NCBI GenBank assembly: GCA_963654355.1
Contig: CAVKBM010000100.1
Coordinates: forward strand, 1-5,863
Reading direction: 5' to 3'
Origin: UBA1181 sp963654355
Lineage (GTDB): Bacteria; Bacteroidota; Bacteroidia; Bacteroidales; Paludibacteraceae
Length of the DNA: 5,863 nt
Below are positions 1 to 5,863 of the stretch, piece after piece (position 1 is the stretch's first letter; each line of letters begins with the position of its first letter). The translations under genes and the position numbers were made by a program. The notes beneath the pieces were generated by a model, which was not told the origin of the DNA, ran no database searches, and saw nothing but the letters and a program-made list of their open reading frames with translations.

Positions 1-1
1 A

Positions 2-2257
2 AAAACAAGGGTGCTGACCTATAAGATAGCCATATTGCTTAAGTTAGGCTATAAACCACAAAACTTGCTCGCTCTCACTTTCACCAACAAAGCCGCTCGT
101 GAGATGAAAAGCCGTATTGCCCAGACAATCAACGAAAAAGAAGTCGGACAGCTTTGGATGGGGACGTTCCACTCAATTTTCTCTCGTATTCTTCGCATAG
201 ACGGTGATGTTTTAGGATTCAATAGCAACTATACTATCTACGACCAAACAGACTCAAGAAATCGTATCAAACAGATTGTAAAAGACTTAAACTTGGACGA
301 TAAGAAGTATGATGCGAAAAAGATACAATGGCGCATTTCTTCTTTGAAGAATCGTTTGGTAACACCTACATCTTACCAAAACAAAAACGAAGAAAGGTTT
401 GTTGATATAGAAATGCCACGTTTAGGTGAAATCTATAGAATCTACATGAATGATTGCCATCGTGACAATGTGATGGATTTTGATGATATTTTGCTATATA
501 CGAATGTCTTGTTTCGTGATTATAAAGATATCCTGAAAAAGTATCAGGAACTTTTCCAATTTGTTCTGGTAGATGAGTATCAAGATACCAATTTGGCTCA
601 ACATGTTATCATACAAAAACTATGTGAGAAACATCATCATATTTGTGTTGTAGGTGATGATGCACAAAGTATCTATTCTTTCAGAGGGGCGAATATTGAA
701 AATATATTGCATTTTAAGGATTATTATCCAGAATATAGATTGTTTAAATTGGAGCAGAACTACCGATCTACGCAGAATGTCGTGAACGTAGCCAATAGTT
801 TGATTTCCAAAAATGCAGGACAGATTAAGAAAAATGTTTTTTCTAATAATGAAGTTGGCAATAAAGTAAAAGTCATCGCTACCGATTCTGATGATTTTGA
901 AAGTTCCCGTGTATGCGATATTCTCAAACGTGATCTCAAGGGCTTTAAATACGAAGACACTGCTATTTTATATCGTACAAGGGCGCAATCTCGTAAATTT
1001 GAGGAATCTTTGTTAAAAAATGGTATTCCTTATATCATTTATGGTGGACTTTCGTTTTTTGATCAGAAGGTTGTCAAAGATATTCTCGCCTATTTTCGCC
1101 TGATTGTCAATCTTAACGACGAAGAGGCTTTGTTGCGTGCCATAAAGTATCCGAGGAAAGGTATTGGAGACACCACATTAAGCAAGATTCGGGAAATTTC
1201 TATAGAGAAGAATTTGTCGATGTGGAACGTGATCTCAGATTTGGTTGGCAATAATGTGGACATTGGTGCGGCTGCCATCAAGCGTATCTATGCGTTCAGA
1301 GATAAAATTGAGGCTTTGACAAATGAAGTCGGCATTGTAGATGCTTATTCTTTGGCTACTCGAGTCATGAAAGATTTTGGGTTGTTAGAGGAATTGGCAC
1401 GAGACCAATCGGAAGAAGGTAAAGAAAATCTGAAAGTGGCGGACGAGGTTCTACACAGTGTCTACGATTTTATTCAAGAACGTCAAGAAGAAGGAAACTC
1501 CTCAGCTTCCATCACAGACTACTTACAATCTGTCTCCCTATTGACAGATATGGACACAAAACAGTCAAAAAACAAAAATGTCGTCACTTTAATGACCATA
1601 CACTCTGCTAAGGGTTTAGAGTTTAAGAATGTCATTGTCGTTGGTTTGGAAGAAGAACTGTTTCCTTCTGGTATCGCCATGCGAGAAGGCGACTTAGAGG
1701 AAGAACGAAGACTTTTCTATGTGGCGATTACGCGTGCTGAAAAGAATTGTTTTATAACATACGCAAGAAGTCGATTTCGCAACGGTAAAATGTTTTATTC
1801 GTCCCCAAGTCGGTTTCTTGGAGACATAGACTCAAGTTTGTTAGATTTTGAGGAGTCTTCTAATAATTTCGGAAATAGTAGTAAACGCTTTTTTTATAAT
1901 TCATCTTCAAACAACAACGAGTTCGATTTTTATAAATTTAGTGGCAAGAAAAGTCCTCAAATTAGTGGATTCAATGCTAATAATCGTCCATCGTATGATA
2001 GTCGATCTACGACATCTGCTTCTAATGCACCTTCTCAGTCTCGAGGATCTTTAAAACGAATTATTTCAACAACACAAAATGACGCACCTAATCTTTCTGG
2101 GTTTGAAGTGGGCGAAACGGTGCTACATGAACGTTTTGGGAAAGGTATTATATCAAATATTGAAAATTTAGGTAACGATTACAAGCTAACGATACTATTT
2201 GATCAGATGGGCGAAAGAAACATTCTAAAGAAGTACGCTAATCTAAAAAAGATATAA
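2..2257 (+). CDS. pcrA: PcrA/UvrD-type ATP-dependent 3'-5' DNA helicase, 5'-truncated by the window edge
   Basis: Superfamily 1A helicase that unwinds DNA using ATP; relatives act in nucleotide excision repair, plasmid replication and clearing of proteins or RNA polymerase from DNA. The reading frame is already open at position 2, where codons for K-T-R precede V-L-T-Y-K. This is the end of the Walker A motif (GxGKT), so the GTG at 11 is an internal valine and about 25-30 N-terminal residues lie off the window. Counting that valine as 1, the motifs run in order: Ia TFTNKAA (23-29), Ib GTFHS (51-55), Walker B DEYQDT (188-193), III GDDAQSIYSFRG (215-226), IV QNYRST (249-254), V TIHSAKGLEF (529-538), VI VAITRAE (571-577). 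A Ser/Asn-rich linker (about 605-696) leads to a C-terminal Tudor-like domain (GETVLHERFGKG, from 701) typical of PcrA rather than Rep. Every helicase motif in view is intact. The stop is TAA at 2255-2257. The next gene starts 30 bases later with no terminator between, so co-transcription is likely. The choice of pcrA over uvrD as a name is convention. Confidence 0.95.
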   Translation, partial: KTRVLTYKIAILLKLGYKPQNLLALTFTNKAAREMKSRIAQTINEKEVGQLWMGTFHSIFSRILRIDGDVLGFNSNYTIYDQTDSRNRIKQIVKDLNLDDKKYDAKKIQWRISSLKNRLVTPTSYQNKNEERFVDIEMPRLGEIYRIYMNDCHRDNVMDFDDILLYTNVLFRDYKDILKKYQELFQFVLVDEYQDTNLAQHVIIQKLCEKHHHICVVGDDAQSIYSFRGANIENILHFKDYYPEYRLFKLEQNYRSTQNVVNVANSLISKNAGQIKKNVFSNNEVGNKVKVIATDSDDFESSRVCDILKRDLKGFKYEDTAILYRTRAQSRKFEESLLKNGIPYIIYGGLSFFDQKVVKDILAYFRLIVNLNDEEALLRAIKYPRKGIGDTTLSKIREISIEKNLSMWNVISDLVGNNVDIGAAAIKRIYAFRDKIEALTNEVGIVDAYSLATRVMKDFGLLEELARDQSEEGKENLKVADEVLHSVYDFIQERQEEGNSSASITDYLQSVSLLTDMDTKQSKNKNVVTLMTIHSAKGLEFKNVIVVGLEEELFPSGIAMREGDLEEERRLFYVAITRAEKNCFITYARSRFRNGKMFYSSPSRFLGDIDSSLLDFEESSNNFGNSSKRFFYNSSSNNNEFDFYKFSGKKSPQISGFNANNRPSYDSRSTTSASNAPSQSRGSLKRIISTTQNDAPNLSGFEVGETVLHERFGKGIISNIENLGNDYKLTILFDQMGERNILKKYANLKKI

Positions 2258-2287
2258 CTATTATTAAAAATAAAAATCATAATATAT

Positions 2288-3103
2288 ATGACTTTACCAA
2301 CAAAAGATAGAATTATCATAATGGCTGAGGTTGACAGATTTCCATCCAAAGCCTTTGAATTGGCAAGTCGCCTCTCCTCTGCTCATGAAAAGGGGGTGAC
2401 GCTACTCCATTTATCAACACCTAAAGAAGATCAGTCTAAGGCGGATGTCATACTTACAGGATGGGTTGAACAATATTCGTCTATGCTTCAGCAACCTTTA
2501 GATTATCAAATACTTATCGACACGGGGGAAACTGATATACAGACAGATTTTACTGAGTTTATGGAAGAATACGAGCAGCGAGCCGTTATTTTCGAATTAG
2601 ATGGTAATGGTCGCTATCGCAATTGTAAAAAAGCACTCAAATTGTGCCGTCAGTTGCGTATTCCTTATTATTTTGTGAAACCAAACCAGAATATTGATTA
2701 CAAAAGAGTGCTTGTACCTGTTGGCTTTTTGGTTGAAGAACGAGAGAAGGGTGTTTTTAGTAGCGGAATGGGGCGTTTTTTTCAATCTGAAATTCTTCTG
2801 ATGACTGCTAACGACTATGGTTCTCGTGCCAAAGAGAATACGGAGGGTATCAAGACTTTACTGGATAAATTCAATATCAAATATTGTGATGTAGAAGCAA
2901 AAAAAAATAGCTTTAAAGTTGAAATTGAGGCGGTCAAACGTACAGAGGAACTTAATGCAGGACTTTTACTTATCTCGGCATCGCGTGAATATGGTATGGA
3001 TGACATTATTTTCGGACCGAAAGAACAAAAAGTGGTTGATAAAAGCACTGTTCCAGTAATGGTCATCAATCCAAGAAAGGATCTTTACGCTCTTTGCGAC
3101 TAA
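2288..3103 (+). CDS. Tandem UspA-like (universal stress protein) domain protein, cytoplasmic
   Basis: A 271-residue protein with no signal peptide or membrane segment. Two similar halves can be seen. The first (about 8-136) starts with a hydrophobic strand (IIIMAEV), then a helix and a second strand (VTLLHLS), and ends in a strand before the linker (IPYYFVKP). The second (about 137-271) starts with the strand VLVPV (141-145) and ends GLLLIS, GMDDIIFGP (236-244) and VPVMVINP (255-262). That order is the usual end of a UspA fold. The family's ATP-binding signature (G-X2-G-X9-G-S/T) is only partly recognisable: the last glycine is followed by proline (G243-P244), so ATP binding is doubtful. Universal stress proteins typically help cells survive starvation, oxidants or DNA damage, usually by unknown mechanisms; no target can be read here. 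ATG at 2288 is the first good start and has an A/T-rich leader without a Shine-Dalgarno sequence. The gene follows the helicase by 30 bases, suggesting shared transcription. Domain assignment is by eye. Confidence 0.72.
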   Translation: MTLPTKDRIIIMAEVDRFPSKAFELASRLSSAHEKGVTLLHLSTPKEDQSKADVILTGWVEQYSSMLQQPLDYQILIDTGETDIQTDFTEFMEEYEQRAVIFELDGNGRYRNCKKALKLCRQLRIPYYFVKPNQNIDYKRVLVPVGFLVEEREKGVFSSGMGRFFQSEILLMTANDYGSRAKENTEGIKTLLDKFNIKYCDVEAKKNSFKVEIEAVKRTEELNAGLLLISASREYGMDDIIFGPKEQKVVDKSTVPVMVINPRKDLYALCD

Positions 3104-3182
3104 ATAACTTTAGTGAGACAATATTAGAGTGTAATGTTTTAAAATATGTTTTTCAAGATAGTTAGTTGTCTATAAAAACAAA

Positions 3183-3210
3183 TTGCTTATCAATGAAACT
3201 TTTATATAAT
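3183..3210 (+). promoter_or_regulatory. Possible promoter for the secreted-protein gene and tex
   Basis: TTGCTT at 3183-3188 and TATAAT at 3205-3210 are separated by 16 bases, a sigma-70-like arrangement. A TTTG follows at 3217-3220, but it does not form the Bacteroidota -7 consensus TAnnTTTG at the expected spacing. Since primary sigma factors of this phylum prefer TTG/TAnnTTTG, and A/T-rich intergenic DNA yields such matches by chance, this is a weak call. If used, it would give a leader of about 115 bases containing the hairpin at 3237-3278. A second partial match, CATATTTG at 3304-3311, lacks a partner TTG upstream. Confidence 0.28.
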
Positions 3211-3236
3211 TAGGTCTTTGCACAAATTAGAACTGT

Positions 3237-3278
3237 AAACAGGAAAAAAGCGACAATAATGGCGAGTTTTTTCTGTTT
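3237..3278 (+). terminator. Imperfect intergenic hairpin: weak terminator or leader structure
   Basis: AAACAG (3237-3242) pairs with CTGTTT (3273-3278). G3243 wobbles with T3272, and A3244-A3248 pair with T3267-T3271. After a 2x2 mismatch, C3251-G3252 pair with C3263-G3264, leaving a 10-base loop (3253-3262). The T-run forms part of the stem and continues to 3279, as in A/T-flanked bidirectional terminators. The GC core is only two pairs, so folding strength is modest. It lies 133 bases after the usp stop and 57 bases before the next ATG. It could therefore end the upstream unit or sit in the leader of the downstream gene; the sequence does not decide. Confidence 0.35.
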
Positions 3279-3335
3279 TACCTTAAATAAAGATAGAATT
3301 AAACATATTTGTTAAACTATAAAAATACTACGGTT

Positions 3336-3404
3336 ATGAAAACAAATAAGTTAATAGCATTGGTTGTCACCGCAGTAGTGATGACATGCACGACAGCAGA
3401 AGCT
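3336..3404 (+). other. Signal peptide, type I (residues 1-23)
   Basis: Basic N-region (K2, K5), hydrophobic core LIALVVTAVVM (6-16), polar C-region and A-E-A at 21-23 immediately before Q24. Cleavage after residue 23 would leave an N-terminal glutamine, common in exported Bacteroidota proteins. The lone cysteine at 18 has threonine at -1 and lacks the lipobox small residue, so lipoprotein processing is unlikely. Confidence 0.85.
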
Positions 3405-4529
3405 CAAAGATCCTCAGGTAGAGATAGCAATTCCCTTCGTACAGAATCAAGAAGTAATGGTGGAGGAAATGTACGCACTGGTGGTGGCGGTGTTCGTAAT
3501 TCTTCTAATACGCAATCACGTCAATCTCAGTCTGCCTCTCGTCCACAAAATTCTGGCAATAATAGACAAGGATTTGCACCATCTAATAATAGATCTATTC
3601 GTCCGTCAGAGACTCAGAATCGTCCGCAGATGAACAGTTCACGTCCGCAACAAAATGTTCGTCCTCAGAACAATCCATCGCAGCCACAGGGCGGTTTTCG
3701 GAACGCTCAACGACCATCTCAGCCCTCTCGTCCAAGTGGACCAAGACCAGCCGCTCCACTCCAGTTGGGCAATAAAAGAGTGGCATTACCTGGTAGTCCC
3801 GCAGATAATAGAAAACCAGAAAATCCACGTTTGGGACCTACTCCTGCTCACCGAAACGAGGGTTCATTCAGAATGAGACAAGAGCCTCGTCCTCACGAGT
3901 TTACCAGACTACACCCTACTCATCCGATGGGTCATCCTCATATTGTAAATGGACATAAATATTTTCGCGAAGTTCCGCCTATAGCACATCGTTTTGATCA
4001 TCACGGCAATCGTTTCTATGTCAATTGCGGTAATTTCTACAAATGGCATGCCACTTTGGGATATGAATTGGTAGCTCGCCCTTTGGGAATGTTTTTTTCT
4101 ACGCTCCCATTCGCCTGCGTGAAAGTATATGTGAACTCTACCCCTTATTGGTATGGAGATGGTGTTTGGTTTTCAAAACAAAATAATGGTTTTGTGATTA
4201 TTAATCGCCCATTAGCAGCCACAGCTGAAGTGTACCTTACTACATTACCATTCTCTTGTAAAAAAGTGATAATTGACGGAACAACTTATTATTCAGGAGA
4301 AAACAACCTTTTCTTACCAGTTGATGGAGGTTATATATTAGTAGATAATGCAGAGAGTTATGACATTGTAGAGGAGGATGGAAATATCAATCTTACCAAC
4401 TTTGTAAGTGAACTTCCTTATGGTAGTAAACGTGTGATTGTCAACGGGAAACTCTATTGGTATGGCGGAGAAACATGGTTTGAACCTGTCAATGGTGGTT
4501 ATATAGTAGTAGACGAACCTTATAAATAG
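3336..4529 (+). CDS. Secreted Arg/Pro/Gln-rich protein with C-terminal DUF6515-like tandem repeats
   Basis: A 397-residue exported protein of unknown function. ATG at 3336 is preferred over the in-frame TTG at 3309 because it places K2-T-N-K5 and a hydrophobic run (6-17) exactly where a signal peptide needs them, ending in A21-E-A23 before Q24, a type I signal peptidase site. C18 does not fit a lipobox because threonine precedes it. Residues 24 to about 185 are low-complexity, rich in Arg, Pro, Gln, Asn and Ser with repeated RPQ/RPS units, basic and probably disordered. A His-rich stretch (187-223) follows. The rest is a repeat domain with units at about 252-292, 299-338 and 355-395, plus a partial one at 227-249. 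Each has the pattern LP.....V.V.G..YW.G...F...GGYI.V, resembling DUF6515 proteins of cell-envelope type. Tex starts 18 bases downstream with no terminator between, so the two are probably co-transcribed. No catalytic motif is visible; an envelope or periplasmic binding or structural role is inference. The DUF name is from memory of the pattern. Confidence 0.85.
   Translation: MKTNKLIALVVTAVVMTCTTAEAQRSSGRDSNSLRTESRSNGGGNVRTGGGGVRNSSNTQSRQSQSASRPQNSGNNRQGFAPSNNRSIRPSETQNRPQMNSSRPQQNVRPQNNPSQPQGGFRNAQRPSQPSRPSGPRPAAPLQLGNKRVALPGSPADNRKPENPRLGPTPAHRNEGSFRMRQEPRPHEFTRLHPTHPMGHPHIVNGHKYFREVPPIAHRFDHHGNRFYVNCGNFYKWHATLGYELVARPLGMFFSTLPFACVKVYVNSTPYWYGDGVWFSKQNNGFVIINRPLAATAEVYLTTLPFSCKKVIIDGTTYYSGENNLFLPVDGGYILVDNAESYDIVEEDGNINLTNFVSELPYGSKRVIVNGKLYWYGGETWFEPVNGGYIVVDEPYK
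3540..3668 (+). repeat. Irregular Arg-Pro-Gln/Ser repeat in the low-complexity segment
   Basis: Arg-Pro-Gln or Arg-Pro-Ser units start at residues 69, 89, 96, 103 and 109 of the secreted protein. Three of them have a seven-residue spacing (89, 96, 103), and further RP units follow up to about residue 145. The codons vary (cgtccacaa, cgtccgcag, cgtccgcaa, cgtcctcag), so this is conserved at protein level rather than a recent DNA-level duplication. Confidence 0.6.
4089..4520 (+). repeat. Three tandem protein repeats of about 40 residues (DUF6515-like domain)
   Basis: The units begin near LPFAC (257-261), LPFSC (304-308) and LPYGS (360-364), and each continues through V.V.G..YW/Y.G to a GG-Y/F-I-x-V end (GFVIIN, GGYILVD, GGYIVVD). 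Spacing between LP pairs is 47 then 56 residues, the longer gap being due to an acidic insert (340-352, VEEDGN). A degenerate leading unit (RFYVNCGNFY to YELVARP, 227-249) may be a fourth. DNA identity between units is low, which suggests old duplications. Confidence 0.75.
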
Positions 4530-4547
4530 AAAAAGAGACGATAACTT

Positions 4548-5863
4548 ATGAATCTTAGTGCAGTAATTGCCAAAAATCTAAATATCAGAGAGCAACAAGT
4601 GGACAACACCCTTCAGTTGCTCTCTGATGGTGCTACGATACCTTTTATCAGTCGTTACAGAAAAGAAAAAACGGGAGGTCTGAATGAAGTACAAATTCAG
4701 GATATTCAGATTTTGTCAGAGAAACTGACGGAGTTAGAAAAAAGAAAAGACTTTGTGAGGAAAAGCATTGATGATCAAGGAAAATTGACTCCCGATTTAA
4801 AAAATAGAATAGAATCATGCATTTCATTGACGGAAATAGAAGATATTTATCTACCGTTTAAACCTAAGAAGCGAACAAGAGCGGAAATCGCACGAGAAAA
4901 AGGATTAGAACCACTCGCTAAAATCTTGATGACTCAAAATGAAAAAGATCCATTCGCACGCGCCTTGAAGTTTTTAAATGATAAAGTTGAAAATGTCGAA
5001 GAAGCTATTAAAGGTGCAAAAGACATTATCGCAGAATGGGTTAACGAAAACGAAAGCACGAGAAATCGTGTTAGAAATTCGTTTAAGAGAGAGGCTACTA
5101 TTACTTCTAAATTGGTAAAAGGTAAAGAAAAAGAGGCGGATAAATACCAAGATTATTTTGATTGGGAAGAACCGTTGCGTCGATGCACTTCCCATCGTTT
5201 TTTAGCGATGCAACGTGGTGAGAAAGAAGGATTTCTGCGAATAAATATCTCTCCTGATGAAGAACAGACAATAGAAAAAATTCAATCTCAATATCTGAAA
5301 AGTAATAACGAATCAACGAGTTTAGTGGCGGATGCAGTCGCAGATGCATATAAAAGGCTTTTAAAACCTTCTATTGAGACGGAATTTTTTAACAGCACAA
5401 AGGAAAGCTCTGAAGATGAAGCAATCAAGGTGTTTTCTGAAAATCTTCGTCAACTTTTATTGGCTGCTCCCTTAGGCGAAAAAAGGGTTTTAGCCATTGA
5501 CCCAGGCTATCGGACAGGTTGTAAGATAGTCTGCTTAAACGAACAAGGCGTATTACTTCATCACGAGGCTATTTTTCCTCATCCTCCTCAAAATCAATAT
5601 GAAGAAGCTCAAAAAAAGATTGCTTACTTAGTCAAGAAATTCAACATTCAAGCTATTTCAATAGGTAACGGAACAGCAAGTCGTGAAACGGAACATTTCG
5701 TGCGTTCCATCGCATTCGACCGTAAGGTGCAGATATTTGTGGTGAGCGAAAATGGAGCATCTATATACTCTGCTTCTTCGGTGGCTCGCGAAGAGTTTCC
5801 TGACTATGACGTGACGGTGCGAGGGGCTGTTTCTATTGGCCGACGACTGATGGATCCGTTAGC
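4548..5863 (+). CDS. tex: Tex, RNA-binding transcription accessory protein, 3'-truncated by the window edge
   Basis: Tex is a conserved cytoplasmic nucleic-acid-binding protein, related to eukaryotic Spt6, that interacts with the transcription machinery; its exact role is still unclear. I translated 438 codons from ATG at 4548 with no stop; the frame is still open at the last base. The N-terminal helical part carries the family hallmarks GATIPFISRYRKEKTGGL (28-45) and DIYLPFKPKKRTRAEIA (99-115). The YqgF/RNase H-like domain starts near residue 312 with VLAIDPGYRTGCK (314-326), then IGNGTASRETE (372-382) and SENGASIYSAS (400-410). The last visible residues (VTVRGAVSIGRRLMDPL) match the segment before the helix-hairpin-helix and S1 domains, which lie outside the window. 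Full-length relatives have roughly 700-780 residues, so about 60% is present. The start follows the secreted-protein stop by 18 bases, with an A-rich leader and a weak purine stretch (AAAAAGAGA) about 10 bases upstream. No defect is seen. Confidence 0.95.
   Translation, partial: MNLSAVIAKNLNIREQQVDNTLQLLSDGATIPFISRYRKEKTGGLNEVQIQDIQILSEKLTELEKRKDFVRKSIDDQGKLTPDLKNRIESCISLTEIEDIYLPFKPKKRTRAEIAREKGLEPLAKILMTQNEKDPFARALKFLNDKVENVEEAIKGAKDIIAEWVNENESTRNRVRNSFKREATITSKLVKGKEKEADKYQDYFDWEEPLRRCTSHRFLAMQRGEKEGFLRINISPDEEQTIEKIQSQYLKSNNESTSLVADAVADAYKRLLKPSIETEFFNSTKESSEDEAIKVFSENLRQLLLAAPLGEKRVLAIDPGYRTGCKIVCLNEQGVLLHHEAIFPHPPQNQYEEAQKKIAYLVKKFNIQAISIGNGTASRETEHFVRSIAFDRKVQIFVVSENGASIYSASSVAREEFPDYDVTVRGAVSIGRRLMDPL

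Noticed and set aside
1848..2054. 68-codon + strand frame overlapping the helicase linker
   Set aside because: It is an out-of-frame shadow of the Ser/Asn-rich linker, with no upstream signal and no recognisable content.
3137..3144. Palindrome TTTTAAAA as an operator or terminator
   Set aside because: Eight A/T-only bases with no flanking symmetry; common in DNA of this composition.
3116..3171. Inverted repeat AGACAA (3116-3121) / TTGTCT (3166-3171) just after the usp stop
   Set aside because: Only six pairs with a 44-base loop in A/T-rich DNA and no T-tract after the right arm; expected by chance and not a credible terminator.
3309..3335. TTG at 3309 as the start of the secreted protein
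   Set aside because: It would add nine polar residues before the signal peptide. ATG at 3336 gives a standard signal peptide and is the commoner start codon.
3595..3828. Antisense 77-codon open frame and a +1-frame partner (3655-3876) inside the secreted-protein gene
   Set aside because: They lie over the low-complexity Arg/Pro/Gln codons, which lack stops in other frames by composition. Neither has a recognisable domain or its own start context.
4974..5349. Two overlapping antisense open frames (73 and 80 codons) on the - strand
   Set aside because: Both are fully inside tex, whose own frame is unbroken and carries strong family motifs. The antisense translations show no domain.
1..5863. 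A novel defence, mobile or CRISPR-type system
   Set aside because: No nuclease, transposase, integrase, reverse transcriptase, spaced direct repeats or tRNA-like att site is visible. The helicase is a complete housekeeping PcrA type rather than a defence helicase fusion.

Overview
The window looks like ordinary chromosome from a member of the Bacteroidota, most likely Bacteroidales. Three things point that way: the sequence similarity of the PcrA-type helicase and Tex proteins as I recall them, A/T-rich translation starts with no clear Shine-Dalgarno sequence, and base composition somewhat below 40% GC by eye. I cannot fix the genus. All four genes lie on the + strand, and I see no phage, IS, CRISPR, tRNA or rRNA sequence.

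Layout. Positions 2-2257 hold a PcrA/UvrD-type superfamily 1 DNA helicase that is cut by the left edge inside its Walker A motif. After 30 A/T-rich bases, 2288-3103 encodes a 271-residue protein that reads as a tandem universal-stress-protein (UspA-like) fold with a degenerate nucleotide-binding motif. A 232-base non-coding gap (3104-3335) holds a possible promoter (3183-3210) and an imperfect hairpin (3237-3278). Positions 3336-4529 encode a secreted protein of 397 residues. It has a signal peptide, a long Arg/Pro/Gln/Asn/Ser-rich low-complexity segment, a His-rich stretch, and three or more tandem repeats resembling the DUF6515 type. Only 18 bases later, at 4548, tex begins (the RNA-binding transcription accessory protein). 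It stays open to the right edge after 438 codons, within its YqgF/RNase H-like domain.

How the genes fit together. The spacing suggests two transcription units, helicase plus usp and secreted protein plus tex, or one longer operon if the hairpin does not terminate. The helicase and Tex are housekeeping proteins of nucleic-acid metabolism, and a USP-like protein is a plausible stress-linked companion. The exported repeat protein is the outlier: it acts outside the cytoplasm yet sits directly upstream of, and probably co-transcribed with, tex. I find no convincing undescribed multi-gene system. The items most worth a second look are the secreted protein and its leader region.
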